DNA of 64,000 nt. Origin: Symbiodinium sp. CCMP2592 (taxonomy: Eukaryota > Sar > Dinophyceae > Suessiales > Symbiodiniaceae). The DNA is taken from the NCBI GenBank assembly GCA_905221615.1, contig CAJNDT010003990.1, positions 123,501-187,500 on the forward strand, in the 5' to 3' direction. The translations under genes and the position numbers were made by a program. The notes beneath the pieces were generated by a model. It saw only the letters and a program-made list of their open reading frames with translations, made no database searches and was not told the DNA's origin. Below, piece by piece: positions 53,101-64,000 of the stretch; position 1 is the first letter of the stretch, and every line of letters starts with the position of its first letter.

Positions 53101-53193
53101 TGGGCTCCCTTTGTCTCCCTTTGTCTCCCTTTGTCTCCCTTTGTCTTCCTTCATATATCAACCCTAAACCCTAAACCCTAAACCCTAAACCCT
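53101..53193. repeat. 11-bp tandem repeat followed by a CCCTAAA tract
   Basis: Four copies of CTCCCTTTGTC (53104-53148), then five CCCTAAA units (53160-53193). A related CTCCATGTCTCTC stretch follows at 53228-53270. Confidence 0.85.
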
Positions 53194-53287
53194 CTCTATC
53201 TGTGGGTGGCCAATGCCGGGTTCCTGGGCTCCATGTCTCTCTTTGTCTCCCTGTGTCTCTCTTGTATCCCTGTCTGGGGTGTGGGTG

Positions 53288-53900
53288 GTTTGTTTAAAAC
53301 CTGAAAGATAACAGTTTTAGGCTTTAGGGCTGGCACTTCTCAAACGCTTGTTCGCTGCGAGAAACCATTCACGTTTTGATTGGTTTTGTTTGTTTAAAGC
53401 CGTTAACATAGACAATTTTAGGGCTTAGGGTTGGCACTTCTCAAACGTTTGTTCGCTGCGAAAAACCATTCTAAACGTGCTTTTGGAGGCTGCAAAAGCA
53501 TGTTGTGAATGGTTTTGCTTGTTTAGAACCGTAAAAATAGTCAATTTTAGAGTTTAGGGCTGGCACTACTCAAACAACCACACAAAGGGTTCTAAGTCCC
53601 TTTTGGATATGTTTCTGCTGCCAAAACCCAGTCAACGCATGCTCTTGCAGCCTCCGAAAGCGCGTTTTGCATGGTTTCGTTTGGTTGCAACCCTAACTGG
53701 AACTTCTAGGGCTCAGGGTTGGGCATTCCTCACTCAAACAACCGAACCAGGGTCTGTAAATGCCTTTTTGGTTTGTTTGCAAAATAGCAGTTCTCAACAT
53801 GTTTTTGGAGGCTGCAAAAGCACGTTTTGCAGGGTTTTTGGGCTAAAACATAAAAAAGCAATTTGAAGGTTTGGGTTAGCATTTTTCAACCAAGCAAGAC
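53288..53900 (+). repeat. Degenerate tandem repeat, about five units of 100-160 bp
   Basis: The word CTGGCACTTCTCAAAC recurs in recognisable form near 53330, 53433, 53565, 53724 and 53876. Each copy is preceded by TTTAGGGCT-like and TTGTTTAAAACC-like words and followed by GCTGCRAAA-type words. Unit lengths vary because a GGAGGCTGCAAAAGC segment is present in only some copies. No ORF spans it. Confidence 0.75.
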
Positions 53901-55200
53901 AAGGATGTTCGAAATGGACTCACGAACTTCTGCAATGCCCGTATATATATATATATATACATATCTGTCGGGGGTCTTCGGTGGTGTAGTTTATTTTTCA
54001 CATTATTGCATATTGTGTTCGGGTGCAGCTCTACAAGTAGAATCTGGATCGCAGCGGGTCAAGAGCCATGGCTTTGCGCCTTTTCTCTGAGGCTGGGAGT
54101 GGAAAGCTACAGGCTCTCACATCCACTGAAAAGGACCGAGGATGAGGCAGCGAACGGTTTAGGGTTTAGGATGTTGGGGCTTAGGGTTTAGGGTTTTGGG
54201 AAGAGGGAGATATGCAAAAAGCAGACCGGCAAACTATTCCATGCTTGGGAGCAGACTCGAAGACCTGGGCCCCAATCGGAAAGCCAGAGCCGAAACGTTG
54301 GACCCTAACTGTAAAGCCTTATCCAGGTCTCGGTGGAGGTGTCTTTCGACTTCACCACGGCCTTCGAGGCACAGTCGGCTCGCCGCTGTTGCTGCTACTC
54401 TCCTTCGTGACGTTTGCCATTGCTGGCACCACTTCCGTCTGTTCGACTAGTACTGCTACAGGAGTAGAGGACCTTTAGAAGTTTGATACGGATACTCATC
54501 CTGCTTCTTGTGGATCCTTGGAGAGAGTCTGGCACACTTGTTGCATGGGGGAATGTGACAAGTGGCATTGGTTTGGGGGGAGGGGGCGGTGCATCACCAT
54601 AAATGGAATGGACTTGCTTTACAAAGCAACACAAATCAATTGCTTCTGCTGTTTTCGATTGCGAACTTGTTACGGTCCCGTCCCGTCTGAAGGAGACACT
54701 CTGGAACAGCATGCAGATCGAGCATTTGGTGGCCTGCAGGCCTGTGTCCTGATGCTGATGTTGGTGTCGTGTCTGGGGTTTCACAGCTGAGGTTTGTTTT
54801 AGAACACGACTAGGCCATCTATGGTAGTGTTCAGTGTGTAACCCTTGTTTGGCACACACTGGGCATGGCTTTTGTTGGAATCTTCGGTTGTCGTCGGCTG
54901 CCACGGCTGAGGCTCTCACTCATGCCTCTGCCGGAAGCTCAGGAGAGCTGTGATGTTATAAATACGGCTTCCGTTTCGTGCCTTGAAAATCGGAGCTGAG
55001 TAGACCTTATGAAAGGCAAGATGTCAGATGCTATCGTTATCAAGATAACTAAATACTAAATGAATCAACAAGTAGATTTATGGATAAGTCGGTAAGTAGA
55101 TGAAAAGGTAAATGGACGATATAGATAACCACATAGATAAATACATAGATAGGTTCATAGATACATAGAAAATAGGCACACAAATAAGTACACGCGCACA
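53901..55200. other. No confident gene; possible isolated exons
   Basis: Telomere-like words at 54155-54203. Weak exon-like pieces: SVEVSFDFTTAFEAQSA (about 54334-54384) and KETLWNSMQIEHLVAC (about 54692-54740). Neither has a clear partner exon. Confidence 0.4.
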
Positions 55201-55247
55201 CACGCATGTACATATATATATATATATATACATATATATACATAAAT

Positions 55248-55285
<38 letters not shown>

Positions 55286-55395
55286 ATACACATACATACA
55301 TTATATTCGATACTATGCACACACACACACACCTATATATATATATATACATATATATGTATATATGTCTATATACGCACACATATACATATATT
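55201..55395. repeat. (TA)n/(CA)n microsatellite
   Basis: Imperfect TATATA runs with a short (AC)n near 55319-55332. The Ile/Tyr-rich ORFs on both strands are artefacts. Confidence 0.92.
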
Positions 55396-55492
55396 GTACC
55401 TGGAAGCCCGCCGTCTGGCTGAGGTACCAGCCACGTGGGGCCAGCTGGCAACAGGCCAGTCCCCAGTCTTCGCTCCAGAAGCTCTTGAACCC

Positions 55493-55606
55493 TGCTTGGG
55501 GGTTCATGGGTAGTTATAAGTGGAGTTATAAGTTCCCTATTATGGGTTATACTTGTAGATATCCTACTTATGACTCCACTTATAACTAACCATGAATCTC
55601 CAAGTA
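55493..55606. mobile_element. 114-bp hairpin MITE, copy 1
   Basis: The left arm, from CTTGGGGGTTCATGGGTAG, pairs with the right arm ending in CATGAATCTCCAAG around a loop of about 30 bases. Same length and sequence type as 59651-59764 but with several arm mismatches, so it is the older copy. It cannot encode a protein. Confidence 0.8.
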
Positions 55607-56655
55607 TCCAAAGCCCAGCAACGACTAAAGCCCAAGCCGAAAAGCCCGAAGACCCTGAAGCTCTAAAGGCCTTGAGCTAAAATATTGCAGGCCCATGGCT
55701 AGTCCTTGCACCCGAATCCAGCTCAGGTGGTTACTACGCCTGTGAAGTTTCTGAAGCCACTCCCCGAGCTCGGAGGATTATGATCAAGGGTCTACTCTGA
55801 GGCTCGGGGGGCCGGTTTTAGTGTTTGAGGTGTTGTCATCCTTGGTTCTATTCCTATCTTAGGTACTGGTGGAGCTGGGAGCAGGGTTTGGGGTTCGTCG
55901 TGCAGGATATGCGGCGTACAGGGCACAGGGTTTCAGTGAGCTTTTTGGGGCTGAGGGTGCACCAACAGCTTCAGTTCGGTAGCAGCGATTGTTGCATGCT
56001 AAACTGTCGGCGAACCATAGACATCGTCGCCGGTTTTGCCGCTAGCAATTAGCACTAGCAGTATGAAGGGTATGCGTAACACTAATATTTTTCAAAGTAC
56101 AAGAAAATGAACTAATCAGGAAGGAGTTTTCGGCTTTCACTATTAGGCTTTATTGCTTAGGGCTTTAACGCTTGTTTTCCTGGCTCCGGCTTTCTGGCCT
56201 AGGCAATGGCAAACTGCGCCAGTGCTCTCATCACTCCTGCAGCGTTTACTTTGTGCCCTTTTCAGGACGGCAACCGTTTGCACATGTCTACTTGCACCCC
56301 ACCCACCCCAAACCTAAACCCTAAATCCCCATACACCCCAGACCTGACACCCTCAACCCAAGGGAGCCTAAATCAAGCCAAGGCCTGGTCAAGTGGAGTG
56401 CGTGGGAGCACACCGCCGCTGGGTGGATCATGGCTTGGCTTTGCACAACGAGACGCTGCCGGTGGGGCTTTCGGATCTGCAGTGGCGTAGCAGAGCGTCA
56501 TTTTCAGGATAGGTCCCTGTTGTGGTCAGGGTTGTGGCGTTGCAAGGGTTACAAGGCAGAACTTCACGAACATCCTGGGTCGTGTTTAACGAGAAAAAGG
56601 AACGAGTATCAAGAGCACTACAGGCTCTTTCCCCTATCTAACCGTTGAGGTTTGC
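55607..56655. other. Non-coding DNA; possible exon
   Basis: A weak exon-like piece near 56398-56490 reads VDHGLALHNETLPVGLSD. Telomere-like words occur at 56308-56350. Nothing else is recognisable. Confidence 0.35.
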
Positions 56656-56767
56656 AGTTGGGTAGTTGTCAAAATTATGGTCCCTGTTTGGGTACCCCAA
56701 ATTCATAGGTGCCGTATTAGAGAAGAGGGATCCGAAAAGGGACCATAATTTTGACAACCACCCAGTT
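56656..56767. mobile_element. Foldback MITE with AGTT duplication
   Basis: Arms GGGTAGTTGTC (56660) and GACAACCACCC (ending 56763) extend inward through AAAATTATGGTCCC and its complement. AGTT stands directly outside each end (56656-56659 and 56764-56767), a candidate 4-bp target duplication. The loop is about 50 bases. Sequence unrelated to the 114-bp family. Confidence 0.7.
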
Positions 56768-59650
56768 AGGGTGTAGTGCCCGTCTTTGGGGGACACACGG
56801 GCCGATGGAACTTCAGGCTTACCATTCACTGCCAGGAGATGCCTTGCAGACAGGCTGTTCATTGAACATCGATTTAACTAAGCTGGGCGTACGATCGTCT
56901 GAAGGAAGACTAGAACAGAGCCAGCTCAAAAATCGGTTTCCAGTTTTTTGTGCTTTCAGAACTTTCTTTCCTTGGCCCTCCCTATCTCGCTGCCAGCAAA
57001 CCTATTCGAAAATCATAAAACTACCCCCCAACCTCGAGAGCAGAACCAAAGCCCGAAACACCAAGGCCAGGACCGAAACTCCAAGAAAGCTTTAGTTCAG
57101 GCTTCATGGTTTTGGCCTCTTTGGCTTTAGAGCCTTAAGGGTTGAAAGTATGAAGTTAAGGGTTCTCGGTGGTTAAGGGCTTATGTTTGGGGTTCGGGGT
57201 TGAGGTTTAGGCTGTCGAGCCTTGGCAAATGGGTCTCATGGATCAACACCTCAGTGTTTGAGTGCATCCCGCCGGCCACTCCCTGAAAGCCTGCAGCCCG
57301 AATTGAAGGGCCTGAGTGATCAGAATTGTTACATAATGGATCATGGTGAGAAGGTCTGTGAGGGACTAGTCTTAATAAATATTCCAGCCCGTGTGTTGGT
57401 CTTACGCTGCCCTGCGCCTCTGCAGGTGGGCACTGGCCACTTCTTCGATAGACGCTCTCAGCTGGCCATCGATCTCGTTACGCTGTCGGCCGTGCCGCAG
57501 GCACAGGGCACACAGCCTGGAGACTTTTCCCAGGGTCACCACCTTCAGTGATGGACCCTTAGGGAGCGTTTGGGGCTTCGGACTTGGCAATGGCGACCAT
57601 GGGAGCCTGAAGCATCCCTGTCTCATGTAGAGTGGAATCTTGGCCCTTATGTCAGTTTTGCGTCAGCGTGACATGCTCTGTTGTCCAGGTGCTGTCCAAC
57701 TACGTGTACCTCCCGCTTGTTCGAGAGCCACATGTTGTGAGGGCGGAAGCCTGAGTTCATGCTGCCCACGCAGTAGGCTTGTGATAAACCGCCAAACTCT
57801 ACACCCTAAACCCTACATAAGGCTATCAAAGCCCAAATCAATTGTAACCCAAGGCTTCCCCCGGACGAAAGCCCTAAGCCCTACTTTATATTCTTATCAC
57901 TGATAGAGCTGCCATTACTACGAGTAGTACTCTCATTACTACCATTCGTATAAGTAGTATTACGCCTGGAGCCTTGTCAGCGGCAGGGCAGGGAGTGAGC
58001 TAAGTCAACACCCATCAACCCCACAGTACCAAACCCTCTACGCCAGGCCCTGGTACCAAAGGCCTACACCCTGGCGACCATCTGAGCCCCGAGCCCCCAG
58101 AACCCTCAAGCCCCAAGCCCTAAACCGGAGCTCGACAATGCCGCAAGCCTCATGCCGCAGCCCCTTGATTCCAGGTGGAGCCACGCTATGTGCAGGTTGG
58201 GCCAGGCCCCGCATTTCATTGGGTTTTGCGGTGTTTCATTTTTTTGGAGATCGGGGCTTTGGGTAAGTGGGCCGGGGCTTTGGTTTGGGGAAGGGATTGG
58301 CCTTCTCGTCGACTGTTTGAAAGGTTTGGCAGACTCTTGAGGGAAGTGGCGTTGAGGTTGCAAGGGCTGCGCATTGGAGCACTAGCCGCCCAATGCCTTC
58401 CATGGTATGCTGCTACTACTCACAGAAGTAGCCGTGGTAGTAGTAGTTGTGCGATAGTCATTGCGCTGATGGGAGTTTCAATTGCAGTCTTGACGGGAGT
58501 GGTAATGCCGGTGGTGGCGACAATCAGCACTCGCAGTAACAGCCGAAGCTTCGCAATCAACCCTCGGAGCCATAGGCAGGTGAGAAGCTTCAAGAAACGA
58601 AGGAGCTGCCTCACAACAGGCACGCCGCTGCCGCCTATTCGGGTGACTGGCACCGGTGCGCTCAGAAATCGCAGGAGGTTCATAAGCTTACCACGACAGG
58701 TAGCCTGCGGACCAGGTGTTTTGCGGGGTCCAAGGCTTTGAGTTAGTTTTGTTTGAAGGTTCGTTGTCGGTAGGGCTTGAGGTGCTGAAGCAGGGCTTTG
58801 GGCTTGTCATTATCATTGCTTTGAGGATAAGTAGTCTTCTTGAGGTTCGCCGAGGCGATGCTCAGTGCTCTTGCGCATTCCACCTGACAATGCGTAAGCC
58901 TTGGGCTAGCGGGTGTCAGCAGAGGGCAATGTTTCAGGAATTGTTGAACAAACCGGTTGAGGTATCAACACGGCCTTGGACGGCTGCTGCACCGCCTCCA
59001 CTGCCGGTGTCTCAGCATCCTTCCGCTCTTCGTTCCAAGTCCAAGTCTCACCCTTCCTTGCCGCATCACTTGTTCGTACTCTCAGGATTTCGAAGTTAGT
59101 GCCGAGCATTCTGCTACGCCACGTTCAATGCCACGGCAGTTGATATGGTTGTAGTCGCCATTGTTCTCGTGGCACTGCTACGACCAGGAATGCTGTTCTT
59201 GCCATGTTGATGTCTGTGATCATTCCTCCAAGGATCAAGCAGCCGGAACCGTCAAAGAGGATCGCCTGAAGGCAAGGTTTCCCTGATATCCAATGTGTCA
59301 CAATCACCCAGTGCATCATTGCAGCTGTGCTGGTTCGTCTTTGCCAACACTTCCTGGGTTTCACTCAAACTCTGATCCTATGCGTCTATAGCCTGCCTTG
59401 GGCTTCAAGGCTTAGGGTCCTAAACCCCGAAGTCTTAAACCAGTACAAGCCGAAAACCCACTGCCCGAACCTGAAGCGCTCCTAAACCTTGAAGCCTCAG
59501 AAATTTAGATTTCTCATCACCCATTATTAACGCTTCCAACACCTGAACACAAAGGGTGATCCGAGTGCCCGACCAGGTTCTGACACGGCCAACTTTCCTG
59601 TACCGCATCGCTGGGGTGCGGCCCCGAGAAGCGTCAGCTGATGCTGCCTC
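56768..59650. other. No confident gene; possible exons
   Basis: The clearest exon-like stretch is 57426-57551, reading GTGHFFDRRSQLAIDLVT after a CTGCAG acceptor and ending in a stop. A stretch at 58477-58600 ends at a CAG|GTGAG donor but has weak composition. Telomere-like words occur at 57150-57215, 57795-57815 and 58080-58130. A short ACTACNA-type AT-rich patch lies near 57905-57965. Confidence 0.35.
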
Positions 59651-59764
59651 TACTTGGAGGTTCATGGGTAGTTATAAGTGGAGTTATAAGTCCCCTAATA
59701 TGGGTTATAATTGCAGATACCCTACTTATAACTCCACTTAGAACTACCCATGAACCTCCAAGTA
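59651..59764. mobile_element. 114-bp hairpin MITE, copy 2 (near-perfect)
   Basis: The arms run from CTTGGAGGTTCATGGGTAG (59653) inward and match the complement ending at 59762 almost perfectly for about 38 bases each. TA lies outside both ends (59651-59652, 59763-59764), as expected for a TA-targeting, mariner/Stowaway-type MITE. It is inserted beside telomere-like DNA. Confidence 0.85.
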
Positions 59765-60939
59765 GGGTTCTGGGGTTCAAGGGCTTTGGTTCTGTGGTTG
59801 TACGGTTAACGGCCCATAGCTCAGTCCCTGCTGGGTTCTGCGTAGGCGTCTGTGTGCCCAGCAGGTAGACAGTCAATATCGAACACACTGCGAATGAGGC
59901 TTTGAAGCTCTTCCGATATATCTATAGAGCCATTTAAAAGAATAGATAGATAGGAAAAACATGCACATAGCTTCATAGCTCTACAGACACGACGATGACC
60001 AATGAATCCTGGACCCCGCTTCCCACAAGCCTTTGAGGGGTCCTGCCCAGGCTCCTCCAAAGAGTTGGCTTTTGCCCGCGCAGCCGGAAGGTGGGTTTGG
60101 GGTTTCGGGCTTTCTTCAAACAGCCTGGACAGTTAGAATAGGGTTTAGGATATTTTGTAGTATACTTATGCAAAAGAAGTGTGGTGACACTATGTCAGTG
60201 CCGCAAGCACATCCAGCCTTTCCGCAAAATCTGCTGCTGCGGTGCACATTTTTGGGCGACATTTCCACGGTCCCGCTTGGGCCCCATCAGGGACGCATGG
60301 TTCATTGTAAATTTCAATACATTCGCTTCATGTTCGCCTTCGAAAAGCTCGCGGTGGTCCTGGTGATCCTGGTTGTCTTGGGCGTAGTGGTCGTGGCGGC
60401 TGTCGTGGTGGTCCTCGTGGTCCTCGTGGTCCTGGTCGTCGTGCCTGTGGTATTGGTCGTCGAGTCTGGCCCTGTCCTGGGGGTCGTGCTGATGGTCGTG
60501 ATCGTCGTGGTCGTAGTAGTGACGGTGCTCCCATCTTCGGCAGGTACATGTTGTGAAATCACTGTTTAGGGGTCCACACTTGCAGAACTAGATTTGCGGT
60601 CTTTTTCGGTTCAGGCCTTTAGTTTTGTTGTTGCTGGTGTTTGTGTTTTGGCATCTTCAGTGTTCAAGCCCCGAGAAGGACGTGTAAGACGGCGAATTTT
60701 AGCAGTTTACGGGTCTCGGCTGCACCTTCTATGACCGCAGCGTTTCAGGATTTGGATTCGGGTTTAGTAGTTTAGAGGGGGTTTGGAGATGATCGGGTGT
60801 TGTTTTAGTTGTTAAACTTCGTTGGAACGAAGTTCTGTTTTTGAGTTTATCTTTCTTTCGATAGACTGCTTAAGGTTGATATTTTGTGCAGCATCAACCG
60901 CCTGATATGTCTTTTCTGTATCTGCTGTATGTGATATAG
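59765..60939. other. Non-coding DNA with GTCGTG repeats
   Basis: No gene. A GTGGTCCTCGTG-type repeat (60340-60530) keeps frames open on both strands (Val/Leu on one, Thr on the other). Telomere-like words lie at 60138-60152. Confidence 0.45.
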
Positions 60940-63900
60940 TACGTCACAGATCGCGTTGCCAAGCTCCTCAAGAAACCAGCAGGCCCTTTCACGGCGCGGT
61001 GCGACTTGCCGCCGGATGTTGTGGTTTGGGGCTCAGATCGTGGACTCATGCGGATGAACCAGGCAGTCACAGAACAGTACCATCTCAACATCAGCAGCGT
61101 TCGTCATGACAAAGCAACTACTTTAGTGACGACAAAAATAAGTTTGGTCACGATATAGTCGTACTAGCAGAAGAAGCAGCCGTGATGGCGCAGTTGCTTT
61201 GGCGGTGTCAATAGCATGTTTTCATAAGGACTATACGTGGCCGAAATACCACTAGCCCTGTGAGTATGACAGCCACCATCATCACCACCGCTGCAAAGAG
61301 TGTGTACTCATTGTAGTGTTTCTTGAGCCACCATTGAGCTGCGACTTGTTACGACTGCATCGACGGCTCCGGCTGCTCTAACTACATCAGCAGCGTTCCC
61401 TTCCCCAAACTCCATACCCTAACAGCCCTGAGCCTTCAAAGCCCCCCCCCCAAACCCGAATCCCAAAACCCTAATCCCAAAATCCTTAAACCCCAAACAC
61501 GAAGCCCTAAACCTTTAAAACCCCTAAGCATCTCAACACATAAACCCGAAGCCCTAAAACCCTAAACCCTAAACTCGAAACCGTAAAACGAAGCCCGAAA
61601 ACTCTAAACCCTAAACCCGAAACCCTAAAACCGTAAACCCTAAACCCGAAACCTTCAAATCATAAACCCTAAACTCTAAAACCCTAAGCCCCTAAACCCT
61701 GCATAAACCCTAACCCCCTAAAGCCCCAAAACCCAAGGAGATGATCGGCCGAAAGCTCTTCGTCACCTACTCGCCCAATTGCAAGCAGTTTCCCTCGGAA
61801 GGCATGCTGAAAGGGCACCGGAAATGGCATTTGAAAAGGTTCTTCTGGCAGTCACGGATGTAGCTCAGTCTTGCACCGAGCAGGCCACATGATCCAGCTC
61901 GTAATTGCGCCGACCATCCGGCGAATTTGGCCACTGGAGGCGGTTTATCACGCGAATCGTCTTCTTGTTTCGATGCTGCCTGGCATCGCACTCCTTGCCT
62001 TGAGCAGGTGATCGTTGATGCGCTGCGGCCAGCTCGCATCACTGCATTTGGTGCAGGCCAACCTTCGGAAGCCTTTGACCGCTTGATCCCGCTTGAGCAA
62101 ACACCCGCCATTCGGCTTGCTAACCCCTGCCTCCTAGTACAAACGAGAGGCAGCACTGTGGCCCAGGTAACTTGTACTAAGGGTTCATCGCTTAACTTGA
62201 GCTGCCGTCCTCAAACAAAGGCAGCGCAAACCTGGACTGTTCGAAGCCCCACAACTCCTAACTCCCGCTACAAGAGACCCTGAGCCCCTGCTCTCTGTAC
62301 CCGACGCGCCCCGAGCCGCAAGCCAAAGCAGGCTTCCTCGGCCTACCAGAATTGCGGCTGCGCATGGCCGGCCGATTAGCTACTGGTCTCCAGGTGCCCC
62401 GCTGATTACGGGGTCGGCAGTAGCTGCAGAAGACCGCAGTAGAAAACCGCCGCTAGTGGGTGAGCTGGCAATTTCAACAGCGTGCAAGCTCCGGTCAGTG
62501 TTCGAATCTTGCATGGAAACAGTAAGTAGTAGCAGTAGGTGGTCAAATTGCTATGTTCACGAGTGATAGTAGTGCTGCCAAGTAGAGTGCAACAACTGCC
62601 ATGAAAAGAATATGCCGAAAGCAGTGTTAGCAGATAGACTGGGGTCATCCTCACCGTTGTATGTATGGCGGTAGTTAACAGTAGTAAGAACCCAGTCGCG
62701 GGTTTCGAGTAGTGGTCAGCCATGGCCCCGTGAGCAACGTATAGTAGGGCGAACGATAGCGTCGCGGCACAGGAGTAGGTCCTCCTGCTCCTCCTCCTCC
62801 TCCTCCTCCGATGTTTGCAGTGTAGGAATTGCCGCATCATGCAACCTTCCGGATGCAACCTCGTGGGCCTATACCCGGAGCTACAATTTGCAATGCTGCA
62901 TAGCGTCTTTTTCCGAGGACGTTGCCTGACGACATGCTGGGCTTTGGATGAAAAGCTCTCGAGTCCCACGTATGAGCTTGAGTTTGAAGCACAAGTTCCG
63001 TGTCTGCAGGTGCACAACGACTCGACCTTGTCCTTCGTACCGCCGGGGGCCATGCAAGTGCAATGAAAATCCGATGCCCGACATCCCATTCAGCTTGAAG
63101 CCCTAAGTTCCCAATCCCAAAGTTCCCAGAACATCCTGTAGAAGCACTGAGCCCTAGCCCGGCCAAACTCCTTCAGGACCGCAGCCCGAAGACCCTACGC
63201 CTTTTCCCCCAACCCCTAGTCTCTAAAGATCTAAGCCTTAGTTAACCCCCGAAGCCCCCAAAGCCGCTAGCACCCCTCCCATCCCTCCCCCGAAGCCCTT
63301 GCTTTAACTCGGTCCCGAGGCCACAGCCGCCCCAACGGGCAGCAAGCATTCCCAGCGAGGTAGCGTGTTTCTTTGCATAGTCGTTTTGATTTGACCTATC
63401 GTTGTGTTGTCTTCTATCCGTTGATGGCCCCACGTCACCCAGCAGCAGAAGTATGCTCACGCTTGGTGCGAGGCTTTCTTTCTTGAAGTCTCGCTGGACG
63501 GTGGTCGATTCTGGCTCAGCCGTGGCCCTAGCCCATACTGTATTGAAACTGCGCAACAGTAAGCGAAGTCTGCTGTGCACGGATCTTGCCTGGATCTTGC
63601 CTTGCGACATACTCCCCCTGCAACTTCAAGACTTATTAGCCAGTCCTGCAGCGGATTCCTGGGACGATCTGACTGCTTAAGGGGGCTCTCAGCGAGCACA
63701 GGTTCTGCTGTGCAGTTGACCTACAAGAACATCCCAGTGGCTTTGGCATGGAACTGGTTTTAGGATTTAGTGTTGAGGTCAAGGTTCGTGTGCACATGGA
63801 GACATGGACCACAGCTGAGTTTTGAAAGGTCTTCCGGCATGGTGTTCCTCAGCCTTACACTTTCGCTGAACATTGGCAGATTGTGTCCAACGTCGATCCC

Positions 63901-63999
63901 ATGCTCATCGTGCAGGGGGACCGTGTTGATGCGGGGGTGGAGCATGATAAGTATGACTTGGAACAGCTGCGAAAGACAAACCTGTTTGGATTTCGATGA
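60940..63999 (+). CDS. Multi-exon gene of unknown function running to the right edge
   Basis: Six candidate exons on one strand. 60940-61098: KLLKKPAGPFTARCDLPPD and VVVWGSDRGLMRMNQ. 61738-61848: GRKLFVTYSPNCKQFPSEG. 62008-62166: VDALRPARITAFGAGQPSE, donor GTAACT. 63010-63057: VHNDSTLSFVPPGAMQ. 63449-63558: YAHAWCEAFFLEVSLDGGR, donor GTAAGC. 63702-63999: from FCCAVDLQEHPSGFGMEL to FAEHWQIVSNVDPML and a final LFGFR stop. The first four begin and end in phase 0, and the 63449 and 63702 exons join exactly in phase. An in-frame TGA at 63823 interrupts the last exon. I do not recognise the family, and the start is not found. The intron before 61738 is almost entirely telomere-like sequence. Confidence 0.5.
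61390..61737 (-). repeat. Long degenerate CCCTAAA/CCCGAAA tract
   Basis: About 350 bases made almost only of CCCTAAA, CCCGAAA, CCCTAAAA and CCGTAAA words. It runs directly into the AAG acceptor of the exon at 61738, so this telomere-like DNA serves as intron. Confidence 0.9.
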
Positions 64000-64000
64000 A

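Overview
The window looks like nuclear DNA of a dinoflagellate, probably a Symbiodiniaceae-type alga. Four observations support this. A truncated dinoflagellate spliced-leader sequence lies in front of a retroposed-looking ORF (141-155). Telomere-type TTTAGGG/CCCTAAA words are scattered through almost all non-coding DNA. Introns can be drawn with GC or GT donors and AG|G acceptors. Simple repeats and mobile elements take up most of the length. I see no rRNA, tRNA, CRISPR array, bacterial operon or organellar gene.

Layout. 1-2239: a tyrosine-recombinase-like ORF between two 98-bp direct repeats. 4839-6847: an ankyrin-repeat gene with an N-terminal SHQW domain and one likely GC-AG intron. 6.9-14.0 kb: gene-poor DNA with a large foldback repeat (10.48-10.94 kb), a 1-kb AT-rich block of degenerate short repeats (11.0-12.05 kb) and microsatellites. 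14026-23864: a complete, very young Ty1/copia-order LTR retrotransposon with 335-bp LTRs that read as identical, a 5-bp target duplication and one uninterrupted 3033-residue polyprotein. 23.9-27.0 kb: telomere-like words and microsatellites. 27050-32370: a candidate DNA transposon with 42-bp imperfect terminal inverted repeats and four ORFs on one strand (unknown protein, P-loop ATPase, DDE/KDZ-like transposase, basic-zipper-like protein). 34-64 kb: short exons of several host genes separated by introns full of telomere-like words and minisatellites: an EF-hand gene (34.4-37.7 kb), an unassigned exon group (39.3-40.7 kb), the catalytic end of a PARP-family ADP-ribosyltransferase (48.7-49.7 kb), an intronless secreted DUF2071-like gene (47194-48075), a small gene ending near 51492, and an unknown multi-exon gene running to the right edge (60.9-64.0 kb).

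The two large mobile elements are the most interesting part. The copia polyprotein carries modules not usual for the group: a CCCH finger next to the CCHC knuckle, an acidic insert inside the integrase core, an apparent Fe(II)/2-oxoglutarate dioxygenase fold between integrase and reverse transcriptase, and a C-terminal membrane segment plus Cys/His cluster. The 5.3-kb four-ORF element may be a little-described transposon type that pairs a transposase with its own ATPase and DNA-binding-like protein. Exon boundaries were inferred by eye from reading frame and splice words and are approximate.
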